Of a stretch of DNA of 64,000 nt, positions 53,573 to 62,649 are shown piece after piece. The stretch is taken from positions 62,001-126,000 of the forward strand of contig NZ_JAVJSC010000001.1 in assembly GCF_040219635.1 (NCBI RefSeq), given 5' to 3'. This stretch comes from Pyruvatibacter sp. GTDB lineage: Bacteria; Pseudomonadota; Alphaproteobacteria; CGMCC-115125. Under the pieces are notes generated by a model. The model saw only the letters and a program-made list of their open reading frames with translations. It did not search any database and was not told the origin of the DNA. A program made the translations under genes and the position numbers. Within the stretch, counting starts at the first letter, position 1. Each line of letters opens with the position of its first letter.

Positions 53573-53602
53573 AAAAAGCCGGGGCGTGTGCCCCGGCTTT
53601 TT
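53573..53602. terminator. Intrinsic terminator downstream of glnA
   Basis: A perfect 13-bp stem (53573-53585 with 53590-53602) and a 4-nt loop, with A/T runs at the base. It lies 42 bp after the glnA stop on the minus strand. Confidence 0.92.
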
Positions 53603-53643
53603 CTGTTTGCGCTGCACAAGAAGCGCAGCGGTTATGCGTAGCC

Positions 53644-55050
53644 TTAGGCCGAGTAGTACATATCGAACTCAACCGGGTGCGGTGTCATTTCATAGCGCAT
53701 GACCTCTTCCCACTTCAGTTCCATGTAACCATCGATCTGGTCGTCGGTGAACACGCCGCCCTTCTTGAGGAAGTCGCGGTCCGCGTCCAGCGAGTTAAGA
53801 GCTTCGCGCAGTGAGCCGCAAACGGTCGGCACATTGGCAAGTTCTTCAGGCGGCAGGGCGTACAGATCCTTGTCCATCGGCTCGCCGGGATGGATCTTGT
53901 TTTCAATGCCGTCGAGGCCCGCCATCAGCATGGCCGTGAACGCCAGATACGGGTTGGCGGTCGGGTCAGGGAAGCGGATTTCGATGCGCTTCGCCTTGGG
54001 GCCTGAGCCATGCGGAATGCGGCATGATGCAGAGCGGTTGCGGGCCGAGTACGCCAGCAGAACCGGTGCTTCATAGCCCGGCACCAGACGCTTGTAGGAG
54101 TTGGTGCTGGGGTTGGTGAAGGCGTTGATGGCCTTGGCGTGTTTCAGAATGCCGCCAATGTAGTAGAGGCACATGTCTGACAGGTCAGCATAGCCTGACC
54201 CGGCAAACAGCGGGTTGCCATCTTTCCAGATCGACTGGTGGCAGTGCATGCCGGTACCGTTGTCGCCAAACACGGGCTTGGGCATGAACGTGGCGGACTT
54301 GCCATAAGCATGTGCCACGTTGTGAACCACGTATTTGTAGATCTGCAGCTTGTCAGCCACACGCACCAGCGTGTCGAACTTCATGCCCAGCTCATGCTGT
54401 GCAGCCGCCACTTCGTGGTGGTGCTTTTCAGTATCGACGCCCATTTCCTTCATGACCGTCAGCATTTCAGAGCGCAGATCCTGCGCGCTGTCCACCGGGT
54501 TCACGGGGAAGTAGCCGCCCTTGGTGCGCGGACGGTGACCCAGGTTGCCGATTTCATATTCGGTGCCGGTGTTGGTCGGCAGCTCGACTGAATCAAGACG
54601 GAAACCCGTGTTGTATGGGTCGGATGAGAATTGCACATCGTCAAAAATGAAGAACTCGGCTTCCGGGCCGAAATAGGCTGTGTCGCCAATCCCGGTCTGC
54701 TGCAGATAGGCCAGAGCTTTTTTCGCCGTTGTGCGCGGGTCACGTTCATAGGCCTGACCGGTTGGGTCCACGATGTCGCACATGATGGCGAGCGTGGTCT
54801 GCGCATAGAACGGATCGATGGTGGCAGTGTCTGGATCCGGCATCAAAACCATGTCGGACTCGTTGATGGCCTTCCAGCCGGCAATCGACGACCCGTCAAA
54901 CATGGTGCCGTCTGCGAACAGATCCTCGTCCACGAGGTCTGTATCGAAAGTGACGTGCTGCATCTTGCCACGCGGATCGGTGAAGCGGAGGTCAACATAC
55001 TTGACGTCCTTCTCCTTGATCATCGCCAGAATTGAAGCGGCATCGGACAT
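53644..55050 (-). CDS. glnA: Glutamine synthetase, type I
   Basis: This 469-residue enzyme makes glutamine from glutamate, ammonia and ATP. Motifs are DLRFTDPRGKMQHVTFD, DGSSIAGWKAINESDMVLMPD, GPEAEFFIFDDV, NGTGMHCHQSIWKDG (metal and glutamate site), KRLVPGYEAPVLLAYSARNRSASCRIP and the adenylylation Tyr in DKDLYALPPEE (near 398). The start of MSDAASILAM has AAGGAA upstream. It follows glnB by 208 bp; PII/GlnE-type control is expected for this form. Confidence 0.97.
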   Translation of the reverse strand: MSDAASILAMIKEKDVKYVDLRFTDPRGKMQHVTFDTDLVDEDLFADGTMFDGSSIAGWKAINESDMVLMPDPDTATIDPFYAQTTLAIMCDIVDPTGQAYERDPRTTAKKALAYLQQTGIGDTAYFGPEAEFFIFDDVQFSSDPYNTGFRLDSVELPTNTGTEYEIGNLGHRPRTKGGYFPVNPVDSAQDLRSEMLTVMKEMGVDTEKHHHEVAAAQHELGMKFDTLVRVADKLQIYKYVVHNVAHAYGKSATFMPKPVFGDNGTGMHCHQSIWKDGNPLFAGSGYADLSDMCLYYIGGILKHAKAINAFTNPSTNSYKRLVPGYEAPVLLAYSARNRSASCRIPHGSGPKAKRIEIRFPDPTANPYLAFTAMLMAGLDGIENKIHPGEPMDKDLYALPPEELANVPTVCGSLREALNSLDADRDFLKKGGVFTDDQIDGYMELKWEEVMRYEMTPHPVEFDMYYSA

Positions 55051-55122
55051 AGGCGTTATTCCTTTCCTTGTGGTCTTAAAGCGCGACGGCCCCTCACTGG
55101 AGCTGTCGGTGCTGGTACGTCC

Positions 55123-55152
55123 GCCATGCAGGGGCACAAGCCCCTGCATGGC
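55123..55152. repeat. Perfect 12-bp inverted repeat between glnB and glnA
   Basis: gccatgcagggg (55123-55134) and cccctgcatggc (55141-55152) with a 6-nt loop. No T-run follows on either strand, so it is a stable mRNA hairpin in the glnB-glnA spacer, or an operator. Confidence 0.85.
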
Positions 55153-55257
55153 GATTTGAAACTCATGAACCTTGGGCAGATATGCCCTCAGCCCCCCGAT
55201 TTTGGCCTGCTGCCGTGCGTGCCAGCAGCGCGACCGGGCCTCGCTATCACGCGAAGC

Positions 55258-55596
55258 CTAAATAGCAGCGTCGCCGGTTTCGCCGGTGCGGATCCGCACG
55301 GCTTCCTCGACATTGGTAATGAAAATCTTGCCATCGCCGATGCGCCCGGTGCGGGCCGCAGCCTGAATGGCTTCGAGCGCGGCTTCCACCTGCTCGTTGC
55401 CCAGCACGATTTCAATTTTCACCTTCGGCAGAAAATCCACCACATATTCAGCACCGCGATAAAGCTCCGTATGGCCCTTCTGGCGGCCAAAGCCTTTGGC
55501 TTCGGTCACTGTAATGCCCTGCAGGCCCACGTCGTTCAAAGCCTCTTTTACTTCGTCGAGCTTGAACGGCTTGATGATTGCCTCGATTTTTTTCAT
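55258..55596 (-). CDS. glnB: Nitrogen regulatory protein P-II
   Basis: This 112-residue PII signal protein begins MKKIEAIIKPFKLDEVKEAL and contains the T-loop GHTELYRGAEY with uridylylation Tyr51. The B-loop GRIGDGKIF and the C-loop RIRTGETGDAAI are also present. It senses 2-oxoglutarate and ATP/ADP and controls GlnA adenylylation and NtrB. Placed directly before glnA, it may be co-transcribed. AGAGG precedes the start. Confidence 0.97.
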   Translation of the reverse strand: MKKIEAIIKPFKLDEVKEALNDVGLQGITVTEAKGFGRQKGHTELYRGAEYVVDFLPKVKIEIVLGNEQVEAALEAIQAAARTGRIGDGKIFITNVEEAVRIRTGETGDAAI

Positions 55597-55958
55597 GCCT
55601 CTTGCGGGCCTCCCTCTACGCAACCCATGCCCGACAACCGCTCCGGACACGCAGGGAACCAGTACCGGTTCCCATGTGCCCGCATATAGCACGCCTCATG
55701 CCAGTCAGGAGCAGGCCGGAAAGTTGTTTGGAATCAGATATTTCGTTAATGGCGGATTGAGGCTTCACGGCAGGCGAAATGGTTTTCGCCCACTATTTAA
55801 TCATAGAGCACAAATTGTAGGCATCTAGATAGCCCGTTTAATAGCCATTTCCGCTGCCCGGCGTGTCATCGCCGGGATGCGTCATGGGTTGCCAACAATC
55901 AGGCGTTGCTGGCATGTGAGCGCGGCACTTCTTCAAACAGGACTCCGCGCTGCACCCG
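55597..55958. other. Divergent promoter region glnB / aminotransferase
   Basis: 362 bp without a gene. It holds one 7-bp inverted repeat gggaacc...ggttccc (55654-55673). I looked for a sigma-54 -24/-12 element and NtrC boxes and saw none convincing. Confidence 0.5.
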
Positions 55959-57125
55959 ATGAAAGCCCCCAATCCAACATACGGGTCTCAAGGCACCACC
56001 ATCTTTGCCGTGATGTCAGGGCTGGCGACTGAGGCCGGAGCCATCAATCTGGGGCAGGGTTTCCCGGACGACGAAGGCCCCGCCGACATTCGCGCTGCTG
56101 CCGCCCGTGCCATCACCGACGGCCCGAACCAGTATCCGCCGATGATGGGTATGCCGGAACTGCGCGAGGCTGTGGCAACCCACGCTCAACGCTTCTACGG
56201 GCTTGATCTGGACTGGCGCACGCAGGTGCTCATCACGTCCGGCGCAACGGAGGCATTGGCTGCCTCACTGAGTGCGCTTCTAAGCCCCGGCGATGAAGCC
56301 ATTTTGATTGAACCGTTCTTCGACACGTATTTGCCTGTCATCGAGGCGGCAGGTGCCACCGCACGCTGCGTCAAGCTGCACCCGCCGACGTGGCATCTGG
56401 ACCTCGACGAGCTTGCCTCAGCGTTTAGCGCCAAGACCAAACTCATTCTGGTCAACACGCCTCACAACCCCATTGGCCGGGTTCTCGACGCTGCCGAACT
56501 CAGCACCATTGCCGAGCTGTGCCAGCGCCATGATGTGGTGGCCGTGTGTGACGAAGTGTATGAGCACATGGTCTTTGACCGTCTGACGCACAGCCCGCTG
56601 ATGACCATGCCCGGCATGGCAGATCGCGTGGTGCGAATACAGTCAGCAGGCAAGATATTCTCCCTCACCGGCTGGAAGGTGGGCTTCATCACCGGCTCTG
56701 CGGAGCTTGTGAGCCTTGTCTCGAAGGCACATCAAAACCTTGTGTTCACAACGCCGCCCGGCCTGCAACTCGGCGTCGCCTACGGGCTTGGGAAGGAAGA
56801 CGCTTTCTTCCGCGATCAGGCTGGCGATCTGGCAGCCAGGCGCGACATCCTGCGCAGCGGCCTTGAGAAGGTCGGCTTCGATATCAGCCCCTGCGAAGGC
56901 ACGTATTTTCTGACGGCGGACATCCGCCCTTTCGACACCGATGAAACCGACGATGCGTTCTGCCGCCGCATCACCACGCAGGCGAAAGTTGCTGCTGTAC
57001 CCATCAGCGCATTTTACGCGCCTGCATCGCCGGACATTCCGCGGCATTACATTCGCTTTTGTTTTTGCAAACGCCCGCAGGTGCTTGAAGAGGCATGTGA
57101 CCGCCTCTCGCGCTATCTGGGCTGA
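55959..57125 (+). CDS. PLP-dependent aminotransferase (YbdL-like)
   Basis: This 388-residue class I/II enzyme has GAINLGQGFPDDEGP, NQYPPMMGMPELREAV, LITSGATEALAA, IEPFFDTYLPVIEAAGA, LVNTPHNPIGRV, VCDEVYEHMVFD, and the PLP-lysine segment SAGKIFSLTGWKVGFITG. The GQGFPDDEGP and YPPMMGMPELREAV blocks match methionine/kynurenine aminotransferase-like YbdL proteins. Substrate is not certain. It has no partner gene and is followed by the thiolase-like gene 50 bp on. Confidence 0.92.
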   Translation: MKAPNPTYGSQGTTIFAVMSGLATEAGAINLGQGFPDDEGPADIRAAAARAITDGPNQYPPMMGMPELREAVATHAQRFYGLDLDWRTQVLITSGATEALAASLSALLSPGDEAILIEPFFDTYLPVIEAAGATARCVKLHPPTWHLDLDELASAFSAKTKLILVNTPHNPIGRVLDAAELSTIAELCQRHDVVAVCDEVYEHMVFDRLTHSPLMTMPGMADRVVRIQSAGKIFSLTGWKVGFITGSAELVSLVSKAHQNLVFTTPPGLQLGVAYGLGKEDAFFRDQAGDLAARRDILRSGLEKVGFDISPCEGTYFLTADIRPFDTDETDDAFCRRITTQAKVAAVPISAFYAPASPDIPRHYIRFCFCKRPQVLEEACDRLSRYLG

Positions 57126-57175
57126 CGTGACCCGCTTTAGCTATTCGCCATAATCCAGGAAACTCAGGAGACATC

Positions 57176-58735
57176 ATGCCCGAAGCAAACACCCCCATTC
57201 TCGTCGGCGGCGGCCAGATCACCCAAAAGGGCGTGGCCGTGGCCGATGCGCTCTCACCCATGGGCCTGATGGCAGAAGCGGCCAGGCGTGCGCTGGCTGA
57301 CTCACAATGCGGCGACGCGCTGACCAGGGCGCTGGATACGGTCGCGGTGGTGCGCTTCACGGCAGATTCGCCCGAAGCCGGACGCCTGCCGTTTGGCCAG
57401 TACACCAACGCACCGCGCACGCTGGCCAACGAGCTTGGTGCCAAGCCCACCCGTGAGCTGTACACCGCCACCGGCGGTAACACCCCGCAATGGCTGGTCA
57501 ACCGCACCGCCGAGGAAATTGCCAATGGCGAAACCGATTGCGCGCTGCTGGCAGGCTCTGAAGGTCTGGCAACCATGCTCTCAGCCCTCAATCAGGGTGA
57601 GAGCCTGACATGGGGCGATGATCCCGGCGGCGAACCAACGCATATTGGTGTTGAAAAACCCGGCGTGAACGAAATGGAACGTCGCCACGCCATGTTTTTT
57701 CCGGTCAACACCTATCCGCTGTTCGAAAACGCTATTCGCGGTCAGCTTGGCCGCACGGTCGCTGACCATCAGCTTGAGCTTGGAAAGCTGTTTTCAAAGT
57801 TCACCAGGGTGGCAGCAGACAACCCGTATGCATGGTTCCCCACGTTCCGCTCGCCCGAAGAAATTGCGACTGAAACCCAGACCAACCGCTATGTCGGCTT
57901 TCCGTACACGAAGTATCTCAACTCAATCATTCGCGTCGATCAGGCGGCGGCCGTTGTGATGATGAGCGTCGGCAAGGCGCGTGAGCTTGGCATTCCCGAA
58001 GACCGCTGGGTCTATCTGCATGGCTGTGCAGACGCCAACGACCTTTGGTATGTGTCAGAGCGCGTGAACTATCATTCGTCTCCCGCCATCCGCACCATGG
58101 GCCGCAAGGCGCTGGACATGGCCGGTATGTCCATCGGCGATATGGAGTATCTGGACCTGTATTCGTGCTTCCCGTCTGCCGTACAGATTGGCGCGCAGGA
58201 ACTGGGCCTGTCGCTGGATGACCCGCGCCCGTTCACCATCACCGGCGGGCTTCCGTATTTTGGCGGTGCAGGCAACAACTATGTGATGCACTCCATCGTC
58301 ACCATGCTGGACAAGCTGCGCGCCAAGCCCGGCTCAAAAGGCATCTGCACGGCCAATGGCTGGTTTGTCACCAAACACTCCATCGGTGTGTATTCAACGC
58401 AGCCAAAGGAAGGTGCGTGGCAGCGTGAGAACCCTGCCACCTATCAGGCCGAGCTTGACGCGTTGGATCACCCCACGGTGGATGAAGCCCCACAGGGCAA
58501 CGGCAAGATCGAGACATACACCGTTGTGCATGGCCGCGAGGGTGCGCAGTTTGGCCTTGTGATCGGCCGCAAGACCGACTCCGGCCACCGCTTCGTGGCA
58601 CATGTTCCCGCTGACCCGGCGCTGCTTGAAACCATGAAACAAAAAGAGATGCTGGGCGCGCCCGGCACCGTCGAACCCGCCAAAGAGGGCCCCGATGGCA
58701 AACCCGGCGTCAACATCTTCACACCCGCTGCATAG
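57176..58735 (+). CDS. Thiolase-like (acetyl-CoA acetyltransferase-like) protein lacking the nucleophilic Cys
   Basis: This 519-residue protein has the thiolase fold (PILVGGGQITQKG..., LGSEGLATM-like, YSCFPSAVQIGAQELGL, TGGLPYFGGAGNNYVMHS, ANGWFVTKHSIGVYS). Where thiolases have the N-terminal Cys motif (CASG), this reads TATGGNTPQ, so the acyl-accepting Cys is absent. It resembles mycobacterial TLP1-type thiolase-like proteins. A C-terminal extra domain of about 120 residues is present. It heads a short plus-strand series: MBL lipoprotein, histidine phosphatase, nnr, GNAT. Confidence 0.87.
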   Translation: MPEANTPILVGGGQITQKGVAVADALSPMGLMAEAARRALADSQCGDALTRALDTVAVVRFTADSPEAGRLPFGQYTNAPRTLANELGAKPTRELYTATGGNTPQWLVNRTAEEIANGETDCALLAGSEGLATMLSALNQGESLTWGDDPGGEPTHIGVEKPGVNEMERRHAMFFPVNTYPLFENAIRGQLGRTVADHQLELGKLFSKFTRVAADNPYAWFPTFRSPEEIATETQTNRYVGFPYTKYLNSIIRVDQAAAVVMMSVGKARELGIPEDRWVYLHGCADANDLWYVSERVNYHSSPAIRTMGRKALDMAGMSIGDMEYLDLYSCFPSAVQIGAQELGLSLDDPRPFTITGGLPYFGGAGNNYVMHSIVTMLDKLRAKPGSKGICTANGWFVTKHSIGVYSTQPKEGAWQRENPATYQAELDALDHPTVDEAPQGNGKIETYTVVHGREGAQFGLVIGRKTDSGHRFVAHVPADPALLETMKQKEMLGAPGTVEPAKEGPDGKPGVNIFTPAA

Positions 58736-58745
58736 GAAAACACAC

Positions 58746-59726
58746 ATGATCATCCGCATCGCCAAAAGACTTGGGAGTGCCGTTGCTCTGACGCTGCTCC
58801 TTGCAGCCTGCGACATCGGCGAGATCACGCCGGTTGAAACGCAGGGCTGGCGTGATGCTGCGGATGCACCCCAAAGCTGGGACGAAGTTGTTGCAGACCC
58901 CGTCGCTCTCGACGTAACCGCCTATGTTACCGGCGAGGTGCTGGCCGGCCCCGGCATTCTCATTGACCCGGATGTGGAAGGCGTGCCGGCCGAGTATGCG
59001 CAGGACATATGGGTGCCCGCCATCAGCTATCTGGTGACGCACCCAAGCGGCAAGCGCGTGCTGCTAGACGCAGGCCTCAAGGCGGGTGATTGCAGTTACT
59101 CGGTGGTGATGGTCATCTCCATCGGCTGCCGCAATGTGGTGGGTCGCGATGTTGTCACGCAACTGGCGGCTGATGACATCGACAGCATCGACTACATATT
59201 CATCTCGCACTTTCATGGCGACCACGCCAGCGGGCTGGAACAGGTGCTGGCGCGTTACGACCCGGTTGTGCTCACAACCGACGCGGAGCTTGACGGCATC
59301 CAGAGCATGACCCGCGAACTGGCAGGCTATAAGCGCAACCAGCTTGCCGCCGACATGCGCGTTGAAACCATGGATACGCACCTCCTCGACATGCAGCATC
59401 TAAAAGCGGCTGATCTTTTTGGCGATGGCTCACTGTGGCTGCTGTCAACGCCCGGCCATACGGCGGGCCATGCCTCGGCTTTGCTCAACACACCTGATGG
59501 CCCAACGGTGTTGACGTTTGATGCTGCCCACCTTGAAGCCACCTACACCTACACGGCCCCCGGCGGGCTTTGGTATGACGTAGAGGCGGGTGCGCAAAGC
59601 ATTGAAGGTCTCAAGAGCCTTGCAGCGTCGCTTGCCGGTGCGCGCGTGCTGTTTGGCCACGAACCCACGCAGTGGACGCCGGACACCCACCGCGTTGCCC
59701 TCACATCACCCACAACAGGCGAGTAA
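58746..59726 (+). CDS. MBL-fold metallo-hydrolase, lipoprotein
   Basis: This 326-residue protein starts at the ATG of MIIRIAKRLG (AGGAAA upstream). A lipobox ends LLLAAC (Cys about 19), so it is likely membrane-anchored. The metallo-beta-lactamase fold carries SHFHGDHASGLE (about 153-164), the HxHxDH zinc motif, and STPGHTAGHASALL. It resembles the AHL-lactonase/AttM-like group but I cannot assign a substrate. It is 10 bp after the thiolase-like gene and 3 bp before the phosphatase gene. Confidence 0.9.
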   Translation: MIIRIAKRLGSAVALTLLLAACDIGEITPVETQGWRDAADAPQSWDEVVADPVALDVTAYVTGEVLAGPGILIDPDVEGVPAEYAQDIWVPAISYLVTHPSGKRVLLDAGLKAGDCSYSVVMVISIGCRNVVGRDVVTQLAADDIDSIDYIFISHFHGDHASGLEQVLARYDPVVLTTDAELDGIQSMTRELAGYKRNQLAADMRVETMDTHLLDMQHLKAADLFGDGSLWLLSTPGHTAGHASALLNTPDGPTVLTFDAAHLEATYTYTAPGGLWYDVEAGAQSIEGLKSLAASLAGARVLFGHEPTQWTPDTHRVALTSPTTGE

Positions 59727-59729
59727 CCC

Positions 59730-60314
59730 ATGGCGCGCATTTACATGATCCGGCACGGCAAGGCGGCGGCCGGCTGGGCGGCAGACCCTGACCCCGGCCT
59801 TGATGCCGAAGGTCAGGCGCAGGCGGAAGCCGTTGCAGAGCATCTTGGCCCGGCCCTGTCCGAAAAGGCAGGCCCGTTGCCGGTGCTCACAAGCCCGCTT
59901 AAGCGCTGCCGCGAAACCAGCATCCCGCTGGCCCGCATGTGGTCGCTGGTGCCGGTAGTAGAACCGCTGGTAAGCGAGATACCGTCGCCTACGGACGATC
60001 TGGAAGCGCGCGGCGCGTGGCTGCGACGCATCATGCCTGGCACCTGGGCCGATATTGCAAAGGATCAGACCTCCGGCACTGTCGATTTTACCGGCTGGCG
60101 CGATGCGCTGGTGCAGCGGCTTCAACGGATCGAACAGGACACGGTGATCTTCAGCCACTTCATTGCCATCAACGCTGCGGTGGGGGCAGCAAAAGGCAAC
60201 GACAGCGTGGTCGTGTTCAGACCCGACAACTGCTCCGTAACCCAACTCGAAACGTCATCTGACGGTTTGCACGTAGTGTCACTGGGCCGCGAAGCAGATA
60301 CGGTGGTTCGCTGA
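59730..60314 (+). CDS. Histidine phosphatase family protein
   Basis: This 194-residue protein has the catalytic RHG motif at R8-H9-G10 (MIRHGKA). Conserved residues TSPLKRCRET (second Arg) and the second His in FSHFIAINAA fit the branch with phosphoglycerate mutase fold. Substrate is unknown. It lies 3 bp after the MBL gene and 24 bp before nnr, so it is likely co-transcribed. Confidence 0.9.
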   Translation: MARIYMIRHGKAAAGWAADPDPGLDAEGQAQAEAVAEHLGPALSEKAGPLPVLTSPLKRCRETSIPLARMWSLVPVVEPLVSEIPSPTDDLEARGAWLRRIMPGTWADIAKDQTSGTVDFTGWRDALVQRLQRIEQDTVIFSHFIAINAAVGAAKGNDSVVVFRPDNCSVTQLETSSDGLHVVSLGREADTVVR

Positions 60315-60338
60315 TTTCAACCTGCGGGGGAGGCGGAC

Positions 60339-61844
60339 ATGCGCAACGACATATCTTCCGGCCAACCCGGCCCGGCGCTCCTCACGACCGAAGAAATGTA
60401 TCGCGCGGATGCGTATGCCGTTAAGGCAGGCATCCCCGGCCGCACCCTGATGGAAACCGCAGGCACCGCCGTGGCGGATGCCATCTGCGACCGCTGGGAC
60501 GCGCGCCCCACTGCCATCCTGTGTGGCCCCGGCAACAACGGTGGCGACGGGTTTGTGGTTGCACGCCTGCTGGCAGACCGCGGCTGGCCGGTAACGCTCT
60601 CCCTGCTCGGCGATATCACCAACCTCAAAGGCGACGCGGCGCTGGCAGCGGCTGACTGGTCCGGCGCAACGCAGCCGCTGACCGGCGACAGCACGAACGG
60701 CGCCGGGCTGATTGTGGACGTGCTGTTCGGGGCAGGCTTGTCGCGTCCGCTGGAAGGCGTTGCAGCTGATCTGGCGCGCGCCAGCCATAGTGCGGACGTG
60801 CCCGTGGCGGCGGTGGATGTGCCAAGCGGCATCAATGGCAACACGGGTGAAGCTCTGGGGGATGCTTTTGCCGCTGACCTCACCGTCACGTTCCACTGTG
60901 CCAAGCCTGGCCATGTACTGATGCCGGGCCGCGTGGCCTGCGGCGAACTGGTGGTGGCCCCTATCGGCATACCTGATGCGGCAATCGCCGAAATTGCGCC
61001 GACCATTTTCCACAACATGCCTGACCTGTGGCGCGATGTTTTCCCGGTCCCGCGCAATGACGGCCATAAATACGCGCGCGGTCATGCGCTGGTGGTGAGC
61101 GGTCCGGCCACAAAAACCGGCGCGGCCCGGCTGGCAGCCCGCGGTGCGCTGCGGGCGGGGGCGGGGCTTGTGACCGTTGCGACACCGCCGGATGCTGCCG
61201 CAGAAAATGCCGCCCACCTGACCGCCATCATGCTGGCTGAGTTCGACGGTGCGCCCGGGCTCAAAAGCATTCTGGAAGACAAGCGCAAGAACGCCGTACT
61301 GATCGGGCCGGGCAGTGGGGTTGGCTCCTCCACCCGCGCCCGCACCCACGCGGCACTGAAAATGGGACCGGCAATGGTCATCGACGCTGATGCGCTGACA
61401 TCGTTCGAGGATGACCCGGCAAGCCTGTGGCGCGACTTCAATCAACCGGTTGTCCTCACCCCCCATGACGGTGAGTTCGCCCGGCTGTTCCCTGACCTGA
61501 CGCACCACCCTGACGGCAAGCCGGGCCGCGTGCGCGAAGCGGCAAGGCGCAGCGGCGCTGTCGTGGTGCTCAAGGGTGCCGATACGGTCATCGCCGACCC
61601 TGACGGACGAGTGGCCATCAACTCAAACGCCCCGCCGACGCTGGCCACGGCTGGCTCCGGCGACGTGCTGGGCGGTTTTATTCTGGCGCATCTGGCGCAG
61701 GGCGTGCCGGCGTTTGAGGCCGCATGCATCGGCGTCTGGCTGCATGGCGAAGCAGCCACACTGTTCGGCCCCGGCCTGATTGCCGAAGACCTGCCTGAAA
61801 TGCTGCCGGAAGTGCTCGAACAACTGGAGGCAGACCTTGGCTAA
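60339..61844 (+). CDS. nnr: Bifunctional NAD(P)H-hydrate epimerase/ADP-dependent dehydratase
   Basis: This 501-residue enzyme repairs hydrated NAD(P)H. The N-terminal epimerase domain (about 1-215) contains GRTLMETAGTAVADAI, CGPGNNGGDGFVVARLLADRG and VDVPSGINGNTGEALG. The C-terminal dehydratase (carbohydrate-kinase-like) contains KYARGHALVVSGPATKTGAARLAARGALRAGAGLVTV, VIGPGSGVG-like, LTPHDGEFARLF and TLATAGSGDVLGGFILA. It overlaps the next gene by 8 bp. Confidence 0.95.
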   Translation: MRNDISSGQPGPALLTTEEMYRADAYAVKAGIPGRTLMETAGTAVADAICDRWDARPTAILCGPGNNGGDGFVVARLLADRGWPVTLSLLGDITNLKGDAALAAADWSGATQPLTGDSTNGAGLIVDVLFGAGLSRPLEGVAADLARASHSADVPVAAVDVPSGINGNTGEALGDAFAADLTVTFHCAKPGHVLMPGRVACGELVVAPIGIPDAAIAEIAPTIFHNMPDLWRDVFPVPRNDGHKYARGHALVVSGPATKTGAARLAARGALRAGAGLVTVATPPDAAAENAAHLTAIMLAEFDGAPGLKSILEDKRKNAVLIGPGSGVGSSTRARTHAALKMGPAMVIDADALTSFEDDPASLWRDFNQPVVLTPHDGEFARLFPDLTHHPDGKPGRVREAARRSGAVVVLKGADTVIADPDGRVAINSNAPPTLATAGSGDVLGGFILAHLAQGVPAFEAACIGVWLHGEAATLFGPGLIAEDLPEMLPEVLEQLEADLG

Positions 61845-62361
61845 CGGCGACACACACATTCGGCCCGCCACGCCAGACGACTGGCAGGCGATTGTCGATA
61901 TCTACAACCACTATGTGACCGATACCCCGGCCACGTTTGATATCGAGCCGCACACGGTTGAGACCCGTATGCCCTATTTGTCACAGTTTGCCGATACCGG
62001 CCCCTACCGCCTGATGGTCGCCACCCGCGCCGGTCGGGTCATCGGCTATGCGGCGTCAGTGCAGTACAGCGCACGTGCCGCCTACGACCAGACAGTAATG
62101 GTCAGCATCTTTCTGCATAAGGACGAGCGGGGCAGGGGCACCGGCAAAGCCCTCTACAGGCACCTGTTTGCCGCTCTCGACGGCGAGCTTATCCACAGAC
62201 TGGTAGCAGGCATTACACAGCCCAATCCGGCCTCTGAGGCGCTCCATGCAGGCTTCGGGTTCTCCCAATGTGGCCTGTTCGCCGAAGTGGGCTTCAAGTT
62301 TGGCCGCTACTGGGATGTGGGCTGGTATGAACGACCGTTCAAACAGCCTGTCAAACAGTAG
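61837..62361 (+). CDS. GNAT acetyltransferase, phosphinothricin N-acetyltransferase-like
   Basis: This 174-residue protein has the PAT-like pattern: IRPATPDDWQAIVDIYNHYVTDTPATFD, VIGYAASVQYSARAAYDQTVMVSIFLHKDERGRGTGKALYRHLF with the acetyl-CoA P-loop, and HAGFGFSQCGLFAEVGFKFGRYWDVGWYERPF. I chose TTG 61837 because GGAGG lies 6 nt upstream; an ATG further upstream in frame (61780) lies inside nnr. Overlap with nnr is 8 bp. Substrate unknown. Confidence 0.92.
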   Translation: MANGDTHIRPATPDDWQAIVDIYNHYVTDTPATFDIEPHTVETRMPYLSQFADTGPYRLMVATRAGRVIGYAASVQYSARAAYDQTVMVSIFLHKDERGRGTGKALYRHLFAALDGELIHRLVAGITQPNPASEALHAGFGFSQCGLFAEVGFKFGRYWDVGWYERPFKQPVKQ

Positions 62362-62438
62362 CTGAGCAATCTCGCGTGATGGCTGTTTGCGTGCGGGCTT
62401 TCATGGTGTAGAAAGCGCACCGCCCGTCAGGCGGGTAT

Positions 62439-62523
62439 GCGGGCGTGGTGGAATTGGTAGACACGCAAGATTTAGGTTCTTGTGCCGCAAGGTGTGGGGG
62501 TTCAAGTCCCTCCGCCCGCACCA
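62439..62523 (+). tRNA. tRNA-Leu, anticodon UAG
   Basis: An 85-nt class II tRNA with acceptor stem GCGGGCG/CGCCCGC, D-arm, anticodon loop TTTAGGT (TAG), long variable arm and T-arm GGGGGTTCAAGTCCCTC. The discriminator is A and CCA is encoded. Confidence 0.97.
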
Positions 62524-62649
62524 ACTCCTGACACTCTAATTTGCTGGCTTTTGGGCGCGCACCCCATGCGCTGCCCGTCATTCAAGCCCAGCGTCACGGC
62601 ACCGGACATATCTGTCTGGTGCGCCATATGAAACGGAATTGAGACGTCT

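Larger units (their letters stand above)
52984..53643. other. Gene-free region between the OYE gene and glnA
   Basis: 660 bp with no convincing gene; the frames here are low-complexity or overlap repeats. It contains the palindromic repeats at 53007-53084 and 53103-53169 and the terminator at 53573-53602. Confidence 0.6.

Noticed and set aside
55597..55958. Sigma-54 promoter or NtrC sites upstream of glnB
   Set aside because: No -24/-12 pair in the right spacing on the minus strand.
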